The notes under the pieces were generated by a model. The model did not search any database. It worked only from the letters and a program-made list of their open reading frames with translations, and was not told where the DNA came from. Positions 1-7,870 of a stretch of 64,000 nucleotides of DNA are shown one piece after another. The position numbers and the translations under genes were made by a program. Positions within the stretch are counted from its first letter, which is position 1. The number at the start of each line of letters is the position of its first letter. The stretch lies in assembly GCA_002370555.1 (NCBI GenBank), contig AP014718.1:2108001-2172000 (forward strand). The letters run 5' to 3'. Origin of the DNA: Arthrobacter sp. Hiyo4. Its GTDB lineage: Bacteria; Actinomycetota; Actinomycetes; Actinomycetales; Micrococcaceae.

Positions 1-459
1 CGCCCCCGGCTGGGCGGGCATGATGCCCGCCACTTCGGTGATGCCGGCTTCGGCCGCGCGCCGGAGTTCGGCATCCGGCAACGCACCCACCAGCTCCCAG
101 CCGGTGCGCGGTGCGCCGACGCCTGTCCACGATTCGGTGACGGTGGACGGCGGAACCGGCAACTCGACGTCGTCCTCCCCTGCCCTGGCAAGCCGGTCAA
201 GGACGGCTGAGAGCGGCACCGTCACGTCAATCGCGGAAGGTTCCGCCAGCGCCATGGTCCGCAGGCCCAGGATGGTGGGCGTGGATTCGCCCAGCAGGCG
301 GGGCCGCAGAATGCACACGTAGGCCGCGAGAACGGAACCTGCGGCCTGAAGCCGGATGGCGCCGTCGTCGACCGTCTTGGCACGTGTGGTGAATGTCCGC
401 AGATCGGCGAGATCACGCGGGTCGGCGAACCGGAAGGACTTCGTAAGTAGGTCAGACAC
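1..459 (-). CDS. Conserved hypothetical protein (partial, C-terminus outside window)
   Basis: An open frame runs leftwards off the window edge from a GTG at 459 (protein begins VSDLLTKSFRFADP). At least 153 codons are visible without a stop. I do not recognise a domain. The visible part is soluble, with alternating hydrophobic and acidic stretches (for example GLRTMALAEPSAIDVTV) and a motif TESWTGVGAPRTGWELVG. It is divergent from tesB with about 60 bp between the starts. The overlapping minus-strand frame entering from 1049 is antisense to tesB and is not preferred. The protein-like composition supports the reading, but the function is unknown. Confidence 0.6.
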   Translation of the reverse strand, partial: MSDLLTKSFRFADPRDLADLRTFTTRAKTVDDGAIRLQAAGSVLAAYVCILRPRLLGESTPTILGLRTMALAEPSAIDVTVPLSAVLDRLARAGEDDVELPVPPSTVTESWTGVGAPRTGWELVGALPDAELRRAAEAGITEVAGIMPAQPGA

Positions 460-521
460 ACTAAGAACACTACCGGCTGAAGCTTGGTTGAGCAGCGGCG
501 GGCGGCGTCTAGAGTCGATCC

Positions 522-1502
522 ATGACTGAAGCCGAAACCGGACTGCTGGCGCCACCCAGCGGCGACCCCACCGAAACGCTCATCCAGCTCCTTGACCTCG
601 GTGAGCTTGAGGGCGCCCGGACCGATGAGGACATCTTCCTTGGCCCATCGCAGCAGCAGCCCCGGCAGCGTGTGTTCGGCGGCCAGGTGCTGGCCCAGTC
701 GCTGGTCGCTTCCATGCGGACGGTGGACCCGGAACGGTTTGTCCACTCCATGCATGGCTATTTCCTCCGGCCCGGCGACGCCAACAAGCCCATCACATTC
801 GGTGTCCAGCGCCTGCGTGACGGCCGGTCCTTTTCGGCGAGGCGTGTCCATGCCTACCAGGAAGGGGTGCCCATCCTTTCGATGATCGCGTCTTTCCAGG
901 ACCTGGACGAAGGCCTCGACCATGAATCCAAGATGCCCGCCGGCATTCCCGATCCTGAGTCGCTGCCGAGCACGGCCGACCTGCTGGGCAAGTTCGATCA
1001 CCCCATCGCCCAGCATTGGGCTTACGAGCGGCCCTTTGATATCAGGCACGTCGACCCGCCGCTCTACGTTTCAGCCAAAGGCAAGAAGGAGGCCCGGAAC
1101 GCCGTCTGGATGAAGACGTTCGGGCCCATGCCCGATGATTCAAACCTGCACCGGGCCGCCCTGGCCTACGCCAGCGACTACACGCTGCTGGAATCCATCC
1201 TGCGCCGCCACGGGCTGAGCTGGATCACGCCCGGAATGAGTGTCGCCAGCCTCGACCACGCCATGTGGTGGCACCGTCCCGCCCGGGTGGACGAATGGCT
1301 GCTCTACGTCCAGGAATCCCCCAGCGCCCAGGGAGCCCGCGGCCTCGCCACGGGCAAAATCTTCAACCGGGCCGGGCAGCACGTTGCCTCGGTGGCGCAG
1401 GAGGGCATGCTCCGGGTTCCCACCGACCTGAAAAACAAAGTCGTTGGCGCGTTCCAGTCCAAAGTCCTGGAGCACCAGATCCGCAAGGCCGGGCGGAACT
1501 GA
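522..1502 (+). CDS. tesB: Acyl-CoA thioesterase II (TesB family)
   Basis: Hydrolyses acyl-CoA to free fatty acid and CoA in the cytosol. The 326 aa match the double-hotdog TesB length. The N-terminal hotdog carries RVFGGQVLAQSL and HGYFLRPGD, followed by the RDGRSFSARRV segment. The C-terminal hotdog has LDHAMWWHRP, which holds the expected catalytic Asp, and VASVAQEGMLR, which holds the expected Gln. The ATG at 522 opens directly into a plausible N-terminus. The gene is intact and monocistronic, divergent from the upstream hypothetical gene, and ends at a strong hairpin shared with convergent ettA. The family assignment is firm; substrate chain length cannot be read from sequence. Confidence 0.93.
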   Translation: MTEAETGLLAPPSGDPTETLIQLLDLGELEGARTDEDIFLGPSQQQPRQRVFGGQVLAQSLVASMRTVDPERFVHSMHGYFLRPGDANKPITFGVQRLRDGRSFSARRVHAYQEGVPILSMIASFQDLDEGLDHESKMPAGIPDPESLPSTADLLGKFDHPIAQHWAYERPFDIRHVDPPLYVSAKGKKEARNAVWMKTFGPMPDDSNLHRAALAYASDYTLLESILRRHGLSWITPGMSVASLDHAMWWHRPARVDEWLLYVQESPSAQGARGLATGKIFNRAGQHVASVAQEGMLRVPTDLKNKVVGAFQSKVLEHQIRKAGRN

Positions 1503-1545
1503 GGCCGGCTGGCAGAGCGGCCTGGCTGGCTTCCGGCAGGCAGCA

Positions 1546-1583
1546 GAAAGGCCGGCACCCTGACGGGGTGCCGGCCTTTCTTT
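1546..1583. terminator. Bidirectional terminator between tesB and ettA
   Basis: A perfect inverted repeat (GAAAGGCCGGCACCC, then its complement) around a 5-nt loop, followed by a T-rich stretch. It lies 44 nt after tesB and 5 nt before the ettA stop. The A-rich left flank gives a T-run on the minus strand as well, so it can serve both genes. Confidence 0.85.
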
Positions 1584-1587
1584 GCGA

Positions 1588-3269
1588 TCAGTCGCGGGTG
1601 AGGCGGCGGTGCGTCACGCGGTGCGGCTTGGCCGCATCGGGTCCGAGCCGCTCTACCTTGTTCTCCTCGTAGGATTCGAAGTTGCCCTCGAACCAGTACC
1701 ACTTGGCGGGGTTTTCCTCGTCGCCTTCGTAGGCCAGGATGTGTGTGGCCACCCGGTCCAGGAACCAGCGGTCGTGCGATACCACCACGGCGCAGCCGGG
1801 GAACTCCAGCAGCGCGTTTTCAAGGCTGCTGAGCGTCTCGACGTCGAGGTCGTTAGTGGGTTCGTCAAGGAGCAGCAGGTTACCGCCCTGCTTGAGTGTC
1901 AGCGCAAGGTTGAGGCGGTTGCGCTCACCACCGGAGAGCACCCCGGCCTTCTTCTGCTGGTCCGGACCCTTGAAACCGAAAGCGGCAACATAGGCGCGGG
2001 ACGGCATTTCGACCTGGCCCACCTGGATGTAATCGAGGCCGTCCGAAACAACTTCCCACAAGGTCTTGTTCGGGTCGATGCCGCCGCGGCTCTGGTCAGC
2101 GTAGGAGATCTTGACCGAATCGCCGATCTTCAGCTCGCCGCCGTCGAGCGGCTCCAGGCCAATGATGGTTTTGAACAGCGTGGACTTTCCCACGCCGTTG
2201 GGGCCGATGACGCCGACGATGCCGTTGCGGGGAAGCGTGAAGGACAGTCCGTCGATCAGGGTGCGGTCGTCGAAGCCCTTTTGCAGGTTCCTGGCTTCCA
2301 GGACCAGCCCGCCCAGGCGCGGGCCCGGCGGGATCTGGATCTCTTCGAAGTCAAGCTTGCGCGTCCGGTCAGCCTCGGCAGCCATCTCCTCGTAGCGGGC
2401 CAGACGGGCCTTGGATTTGGTCTGGCGGCCCTTGGCGTTGGAGCGCACCCACTCGAGTTCTTCGGTGAGGCGCTTGGCCTGCTTGGCGTCCTTTTTACCC
2501 TGGACTTCTAGGCGGGCCCGCTTCTTCTCCAGGTACGTGGAGTAGTTGCCTTCGTAGGGGTACAGGTGGCCGCGGTCAACCTCGGCGATCCATTCCGCCA
2601 CGTGGTCAAGGAAGTACCGGTCGTGGGTGACGGCAAGGACTGCGCCGGCATAGCTGGAGAGGTGCTGTTCCAGCCACAGCACGCTCTCGGCGTCGAGGTG
2701 GTTGGTGGGCTCGTCCAGGAGCAGGAGGTCGGGCTTCTGCAGCAGGAGCTTGCAGAGGGCCACGCGGCGGCGCTCACCGCCGGAGAGCAGTGTCACGTCG
2801 GCGTCCGCGGGCGGGCAGCGGAGGGCGTCCATGGCCTGCTCAAGCTGGGAGTCGAGATCCCAGGCCTCAGCGGCGTCAATGGCCTCCTGTAGCTGACCCA
2901 TTTCTTCGAGCAGGACGTCGAAGTCAGCGTCGGGGCTGGCCATTTCCTCGGAGATCTCGTTGAAGCGCTGGATCTTGCCGTAGATCTCGCCAACGCCTTC
3001 CTGGACGTTGCCCAGGACAGTCTTTTCCTCGTTCAGTGGCGGTTCCTGCAACAGGATCCCCACGGTGTAGCCGGGCTCAGCCGGGCCTCACCGTTGGACG
3101 GGATGTCCAGTCCGGCCATGATCTTGAGGATGGTGGACTTACCGGCACCGTTCGGGCCTACGACACCGATTTTGGCGCCCGGGAAGAACGACATGCTTAC
3201 GTTGTCAAGAATGAGTTTTTCGCCAACTGCCTTGCGGGCATTGGTCATTGTGTAGATAAATTCCGCCAT
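1588..3269 (-). CDS. ettA: Energy-dependent translational throttle protein EttA (ABC-F ATPase), frameshifted
   Basis: ABC-F protein that binds the ribosomal E site and gates the first steps of elongation according to ATP/ADP. It starts at ATG 3269 (MAEFIYTMTNARKAVG, the typical EttA N-terminus). The first ATPase domain has Walker A GPNGAGKST near residue 40, signature LLSGGERRR and Walker B LLLLDEPTNHLD. The second has GPNGVGKST, LSGGERNR and LLLLDEPTNDLD, with the linker between. The frame breaks near 3073: the DNA reads GEARLSPATPW where EttA has GEARLSPGYTVGILLQEP. Adding one G to the GG run restores it. The total of about 561 aa equals the family length, so a consensus error is likelier than a pseudogene. 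Confidence 0.92.
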
Positions 3270-3315
3270 GGTTCCAAATCTAGTGGGTTGGCGGGCTTAA
3301 CTCACATTCGAGGGC

Positions 3316-3888
3316 TCAGGCAGCCGCTCCCACAAAACACTTGCCGTTGGCCAGGACCGGCAGAACGATAACGGTGACGTTGCCATCGCGGACCTGTCCC
3401 ACCACGCAGTCGGTGCCCTGCAACACGGCGGCCTCAATGGCATCAGCTTCCAGCCCGGTAGGAGTCCGGCTCGCCGACACTTCAAGGGCCGCAGTGGATA
3501 TGCCGGCGCCGGTCAGGGCATCTGTCACCTGGGCTGTGGCTGGCTTTGGCGTCCCCGCCGCCAGCCTGCCCAGCGCGTCCGCTACTGTCTGCTTCATCGC
3601 CACGATGGCCGGATCCTCCGCCGGGGACGTGGCGGCCGGCTGGGTGGTTCCGCTGCTGGCCGGGTCCGAGGGGATGGCCACTTCGCCGGGCGTGGCAGGA
3701 CCCGTGCCGGCCGCCGTAGGGGAGCCGCCGGTGCAGGCAGCAAGCGTGAGAACCATCAGGAGGCTTCCGACGAACGCCGAGGGAGCCCGTCCCGCAGACT
3801 GCCCAACCCGACGGGAGCGGGGGTCCGGCTGGTGATGGGGGTTGCCTGCCGGGTGTCCGTCGCGCGATTCATGCCGCCATTCTGCCAC
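3316..3888 (-). CDS. Putative secreted lipoprotein
   Basis: A signal-peptide-like hydrophobic stretch (AFVGSLLMVLTLAAC) ends in a lipobox LAAC followed by a Gly/Ser/Pro/Thr-rich linker. The protein would be lipidated on Cys and anchored outside the membrane. The roughly 130-residue mature domain (SPAEDPAIVAMKQTVADAL to VLANGKCFVGAAA) has two cysteines (TDCVVGQ and GKCFVG) that could form a disulfide. I do not recognise the family. The start is uncertain. GTG 3888 is in frame. The better-looking ATG at 3872 (MNRATDTRQATPITSR) is one frame off and would need an extra base before the hydrophobic segment. The gene lies between ettA and ssb on the same strand. Confidence 0.65.
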   Translation of the reverse strand: MAEWRHESRDGHPAGNPHHQPDPRSRRVGQSAGRAPSAFVGSLLMVLTLAACTGGSPTAAGTGPATPGEVAIPSDPASSGTTQPAATSPAEDPAIVAMKQTVADALGRLAAGTPKPATAQVTDALTGAGISTAALEVSASRTPTGLEADAIEAAVLQGTDCVVGQVRDGNVTVIVLPVLANGKCFVGAAA

Positions 3889-3915
3889 GCGGCCACGTCT
3901 GGGAGGGAACGGTCC

Positions 3916-3955
3916 CGGCACGGGCGGGCCGCCGGCGCCGGGCCCGCCCGTGTCC
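3916..3955 (-). terminator. Hairpin downstream of ssb
   Basis: GC-rich inverted repeat (GGCACGGGCGGGCC paired with GGCCCGCCCGTGTCC) about 25 nt past the ssb stop. It has no clear T-run on the minus strand, so terminator function is inferred from its position. Confidence 0.5.
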
Positions 3956-3980
3956 CTTGCGGTATCCAACGCCTGCACGT

Positions 3981-4565
3981 TCAGATGGTGGCGCCGGCGA
4001 GCTCGCCGGTTTCAGCGTCCACCGGAATGCGGTTGCCGTCTGCATCCTCGTGGAAGACTCCCAACGCTGCAGCGTCGTCATCCGTGGGCTCCCCTTCTTC
4101 CGGGTCTCCGCCGTCCTCGTCAGGATCAGCGAGGCCGACGCCGCTGCCCTCCGCTGCGGCTTCCTGTCCTGCCGCGCCGTTGTCTGAGACGAGGTGCAGT
4201 CCGGTGTCGCTGGTACGGATATAGTTGGCCGAACCACGCTTGAGGTCGTGACCCACGGAATCCGCATCGATTTCGGCCGAATGGTAGACCCGGCCGTCTT
4301 TCTCCCAGCTGCGCAGCTTGAGCCGGCCAACGACGATGACGCACTGGCCTTTTTTGATGCTGCAGGCCATGTTCCCGGCAAGCTGACGGTAGCCCTGGAC
4401 GTTGAACCAGTTGGTGTGGCTGTCCACCCAGGTGCTGGTGGCCCGGTCGAAACGCCGCGCCGTTGAACCGAGGCGGAATGAGGCGGTGCCAACTCCGCCC
4501 GGAGTTGTGGAGGTCTTGATATCCGTTGCAACGAAGCCCCGGAATGTTTGGTAGTCAGTCATCAT
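3981..4565 (-). CDS. ssb: Single-stranded DNA-binding protein
   Basis: Binds and protects single-stranded DNA. The OB fold occupies roughly residues 1-110 (TDYQTFRGFVATDI, TASFRLGSTARRFDR, WFNVQGYRQLAGN, GQCVIVVGRLKLRSWE), followed by a long acidic low-complexity tail. It starts at ATG 4565 or 4562 (MMTDYQ) behind an AGGA motif; length about 194 aa. The C-terminus ends DAETGELAGATI and lacks the acidic DDxPF tip that recruits partner proteins in the main replicative SSB. It may therefore be an accessory paralog, as many actinobacteria encode two SSBs. The gene stands alone, away from rpsF/rplI, where the replicative copy is usually found. Confidence 0.85.
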   Translation of the reverse strand: MMTDYQTFRGFVATDIKTSTTPGGVGTASFRLGSTARRFDRATSTWVDSHTNWFNVQGYRQLAGNMACSIKKGQCVIVVGRLKLRSWEKDGRVYHSAEIDADSVGHDLKRGSANYIRTSDTGLHLVSDNGAAGQEAAAEGSGVGLADPDEDGGDPEEGEPTDDDAAALGVFHEDADGNRIPVDAETGELAGATI

Positions 4566-4777
4566 CTTGTCCTGTCTCGAAAGGTGGCGCCTTAGCGGCA
4601 GAACCAGCTTCGCGCGGACGGCACCGGGGCCGCGAGGGACTACTTCTCGTATGTGCATAACCCTGGCTGAAACCGCCTTGTTGAGGAGAAGTACCCGCAG
4701 CGCGACCAGGTGACGCGGCCGCACCGTGGGGCCATGTAAACTTTTGATGCGCCGGATCTCTGGTCGTGGCGCCACGT

Positions 4778-4850
4778 GCCCCAGTAGCTCAGGGGATAGA
4801 GCAGCGGCCTTCTAATCCGCCGGTCGGGGGTTCGATTCCCTCCTGGGGCA
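4778..4850 (+). tRNA. tRNA-Arg (anticodon TCT)
   Basis: Acceptor stem GCCCCAG/CTGGGGC closes. The D arm has GCTC/GAGC, the anticodon loop reads CTTCTAA giving TCT, and the T loop is TTCGATT. The discriminator is A and the CCA end is not encoded. The last anticodon-stem pair (C31/T39) appears mismatched. A strong hairpin follows at 4891-4936. Confidence 0.93.
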
Positions 4851-4890
4851 CAAGATGATGAATTGGCACGTCCTTGACGGATGCGCCGGT

Positions 4891-4936
4891 CAGCGAAGAA
4901 CACCCCCGGTCTTCGGACCGGGGGTGTTCTTCGCTG
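4891..4936. terminator. Strong terminator after tRNA-Arg
   Basis: Perfect 21-bp inverted repeat around a TTCG tetraloop (core AACACCCCCGGTC/GACCGGGGGTGTT). It lies between the tRNA and the convergent isomerase gene and probably serves both. Confidence 0.85.
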
Positions 4937-4964
4937 TGTGAGTTCTACGAACCTGCGGTGTGAA

Positions 4965-5660
4965 TCAGGCGTATGGCCGGACGAGTTCCGCGTAGCGGGC
5001 CTTGACGGTCTCCATGACAGCATCTCCGTCGGTGTCCCAGATCTCCTTGTTGAAGATTTCAACTTCGATGTCCCCGGTGTATCCGGCGTCCCTGACCCAG
5101 GTGCTGATGGTGGCGACGGCGACGCCCACCGCATGCGCATTAAACGGGGCTGCAAGATCCAGTGCCTGGCCCAGGGTCGAGATGACGGCGCGGTCCGCTG
5201 CGTACATGGGGTGCAGGGGTTCGAGCACCAGCCGGATCCCGTTCTCGGTGGCGAACGGAACAAGATCGGCGAGGCGGTCGGCAACGCGCTGGCGGACAGC
5301 CACCACGTCCTTCTCCCCCGGCGCCCGGCCACCGACCACCAGGAAGAGTTCCCTGGTGTCCAGCACAGCGGCTTCAAGGACGGCCGCGCGGTTGTCCGCC
5401 AGGGCGGCGGCCTGGCCCTCAGCGTCGGGCGCTGTCAGGAAGCCGCCGCGGCACAGGGAGGAGACCCGGAGGCCTGCGTCCTTGATCAGCTTCGCGGCCT
5501 TGTCCAGCCCCGCTTCTTCAAACCGGTCGCGCCACGGGGCGATCGCGGGGATTCCGGCGCGGACACAGCCATCAACAACTTCTGCAAGCGTCAGCTTCTT
5601 GGTGGTGGCGCTGTTCAGGGAAAGCCGCGAAAGAGGGGACGGTTCTGAATTGGATGTCAT
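4965..5660 (-). CDS. Sugar phosphate isomerase/epimerase (xylose-isomerase-like TIM barrel)
   Basis: A 231-aa TIM-barrel protein of the AP2Ec/IolE-like superfamily. It has the early strand GCVRAGIPAIAPWRD, the strand SSLCRGGFL, the metal-site segment NGIRLVLEPLHPMYAADR and a late strand YTGDIEVEIFN with the C-terminal metal-ligand Glu. It starts at ATG 5660 with GGAG seven bases upstream. It is the last gene of the operon Gfo/Idh oxidoreductase (7692), DUF993 (6870), isomerase, with a 23-nt gap to DUF993. The context implies isomerisation of a keto-sugar or keto-inositol intermediate, but the substrate cannot be named. The gene is intact, unlike its two upstream neighbours. Confidence 0.85.
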   Translation of the reverse strand: MTSNSEPSPLSRLSLNSATTKKLTLAEVVDGCVRAGIPAIAPWRDRFEEAGLDKAAKLIKDAGLRVSSLCRGGFLTAPDAEGQAAALADNRAAVLEAAVLDTRELFLVVGGRAPGEKDVVAVRQRVADRLADLVPFATENGIRLVLEPLHPMYAADRAVISTLGQALDLAAPFNAHAVGVAVATISTWVRDAGYTGDIEVEIFNKEIWDTDGDAVMETVKARYAELVRPYA

Positions 5661-5683
5661 ACTCCCACTCCGTTGATACGCAA

Positions 5684-6870
5684 TTAGTCGGACTTCCGGA
5701 ACGCGGCGAGCGCCGGGTCCTTCAGCAGCCCTGCCTGGTCGGCGAGTTCGAAGGTCTTGGCAAGGTGGCAGACGGAGCGGCCGGAGTGCAGGCCGACCAC
5801 CATCTGGAAGCCGAGCTGCGTGCCGTTGAGCCATCTCATGAAGGCGATACCGGTCTTGTAGTAGAACGTGGGGGCGCTGAAGATGTGCTTGCCGAGCTCG
5901 CGGGTGGAGTCCAGGATGGCGCGCGCCTCCGCAGCCTTGCCGGCGTCGTAGTTCTGCAGGGCAACCGAAGCCGCCGGGTAGATCGCCGCGAAGATGCCCA
6001 GCAGCGCGTCCGAGTGGTGGCTGCCGTCGCCGTCGATCAGTTCCGGGTAGTTGACGTCGTCGCCGGTGTAGAGACGGACGCCTTCGGGAAGGGCGGCGCG
6101 CAGGGCAACCTCGTGGGTTGCGTCCAGCAGCGAAACCTTCACGCCGTCCACCGTGTCCGCGTGCTCGCGGATCAGGGAAAGGAACGTCCCGGTCGCGGCA
6201 GCGACGTCGTCCGAACCCCAGTACCCGGCCAGCGCGGGATCGAACATGGTCCCGAGCCAGTGCAGGATGACGGGCTGGTCCACTTCCTGCAGCAACGTGG
6301 AGTAGACGTGCAAGTAGTCGTCCGGGCCGTTGGCCACTCGGGCCAGCGCCCGGGAAGCCATCAGGACGATTTTGGGTCGGGCTTCACCGACGACGGCGAT
6401 CTGCTCGCGGTAGGCGTCCAGGACGGCGGCGAATCCTGCGTTGCCGGTGGGCAGTGTGGCGAGGTCCAGCTGGTCGGTGCAGGCGCCGCACGAGACGAGG
6501 TCGCGCACGGTTTTCCCGGCGGTAGCGGGGCCACCGGCGGCGACAACCGAAGCGGCCTCCACACCGGTGCGCTTGATGAGCTGCTGGGTTGCGGCCCAGT
6601 CAAGGCCCTGCCGCGCTGTGCGGTGTCCATGGCGTCGGCGAGACCGAGGCCGTAGGACCAGAGTTCGTGCCGGTACGCCAGGGTGGCGTCCCAGTCGAGG
6701 ATTACCGGGGCGCCTGGCGTGTTGTCCGCCAGGACCTCGGGAAGGACGTGAGCGGCGGCGTAGGCACGCCGCGACGTGAGCGGGGCGGTGGGGCGGGCCC
6801 ACGACACGCCTCCCTGGAGGCGGTACTCGCGGGTGCCGCCGTCGTGGGTGGGAAGGATCAGAGAAGTCAT
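5684..6870 (-). CDS. DUF993 family protein (dihydrodipicolinate-synthase-like), frameshifted
   Basis: An uncharacterised TIM-barrel family seen in actinobacterial sugar-catabolism clusters. It starts at ATG 6870 (MTSLILPTHDGGTREYRLQ); ATG overlaps the upstream stop as TGATG, showing translational coupling. The N-terminal part includes GAPVILDWDATLAYRHELW. The barrel continues with EARPKIVLMASRAL, QPVILHWLGTMFDPALAGYW and VKVSLLDATHE, where the Lys is a plausible Schiff-base residue by analogy with DapA. The frame breaks near 6610 inside MDTAQRG/QGLDWAATQQ. Adding one G to GG restores a protein of about 395 aa, the expected length. It is probably an aldolase or lyase for the operon's sugar acid, but that is inference. 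Confidence 0.82.
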
Positions 6871-7692
6871 CAGAGCGTAATCTCCGGGATGTCGATGGTG
6901 CGGCGTTCGTCGTTGGACTGCAGGCCCAGCTCGGCGAGCTGGACGCCGCGGACGGCTGACAGCAGACCGAAGCGGTGCTCGCGGCCGGCCACCACGTCGC
7001 GCAGGAACTCTTCCCACTGCAGCTTGAAGCCGGTGTCCAGCTCGGCGTTGGCAGGGACTTCCTGCCACTGGCTGCGGAAGGATTCCGTGACGGGCAGGTC
7101 CGGGTTACAGACCGGCTTGGGGTGTGGGCACGCTGCTGGGCTACGCACTTGTTGAGGCCGGCAACGGCGGAACCATGCCTGCCGTCGATCTGGAATTCCA
7201 CAAGCTCGTCGCGGTAGACGCGGACAGCCCAGGAGGAGTTGATCTGGCCGATGACCGGCTCGCCTGCCGGGGTAACGAGCTCGAAGATGCCGTAGGAGGC
7301 GTCGGCGGCGGTGGCCTTGTACTCCTTGCCTGCCTCGTCCCAGCGGGCCGGGATGTGGGTGGAGGTCTTGGCGTTGACGCTCTTGACCTTGCCGATGGCG
7401 GCGCGGAGGCTCGTCATGGACGCATCAAAGATGTGTCCACCGAAGGATCGTTGATGACGGAATCCAGGTCCGTGGTCCATTTGGCCACCTTGTGCAGTTC
7501 TGCCAGCTCGCGGATCTTGGCTTCGTTGCGGCCCACCAGGATCGGCTCCACCTGGACCTTGGTGCCGTCCTCAAGCGTGAAGCCCCCTGCGTCGCGGATG
7601 GGAAGGATGGAACGCAGCAGGTGCTGGCGGTAACCCATCCGGCCGGTGATGCCGTCCATGGCGATACGGATCGTCTTTGTTTCGAAGCCCAT
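6870..7692 (-). CDS. Gfo/Idh/MocA family oxidoreductase, frameshifted and internally shortened
   Basis: An NAD(P)-dependent sugar or inositol dehydrogenase family member. It starts at ATG 7692 behind GGAGGA. The N-terminal Rossmann part has IRIAMDGITGRMGYRQHL (GxxGRMG) and VEPILVGRNEAKIREL. The C-terminal part has EAGKEYKATAADASYGIFEL, INSSWAVRVYRDELVEFQ and LLSAVRGVQLAELGLQ. Frames break near 7425 (VDT before IFDASMTSLRAA) and near 7110 (RAHTP/KPVCNPDLPV). More striking, the text jumps from SMTSLRAA directly to IGKVKSVNAK. Family members have about 110 residues here, including the catalytic EKP motif, which is absent. The locus is 823 bp against about 1.17 kb expected. It is first in the operon and divergent from lacI. 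Confidence 0.8.
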
Positions 7693-7733
7693 GTGTCCTC
7701 CACTGTGAGTGAGCAGTGTTACTCAAACTGAAT

Positions 7734-7751
7734 TGGGAAAGCGCATTCCCA
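7734..7751. promoter_or_regulatory. LacI-type operator 1
   Basis: TGGGAAAGCGCATTCCCA is a near-perfect palindrome centred on the CG step typical of LacI-family operators. It lies 42 bp upstream of the oxidoreductase start in the divergent intergenic region, so binding by the adjacent LacI regulator would repress the catabolic operon. Confidence 0.7.
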
Positions 7752-7783
7752 CGGCAATCATCACGCACCGCTCCCATTCAGTT

Positions 7784-7800
7784 TGGCAAGCGCTTTCCCA
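7784..7800. promoter_or_regulatory. LacI-type operator 2
   Basis: TGGCAAGCGCTTTCCCA shares the AAGCGC core and TCCCA arm with operator 1, 50 bp away (about five helical turns). The paired sites fit cooperative binding and autoregulation of lacI, whose start is at 7871. Confidence 0.7.
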
Positions 7801-7870
7801 AAGTATCCTCAAACTGCCATACTGAAAGCGGCGCTAACGGCGCTGAAAGTCTGTACGAACGGGAGAAGTT

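Noticed and set aside
1588..3269. Programmed frameshifting in ettA, aceE, thiC and others
   Set aside because: The lesions lie at unrelated places in each family, lack slippery heptamers with a conserved stimulator, and occur in too many genes; consensus error is simpler.
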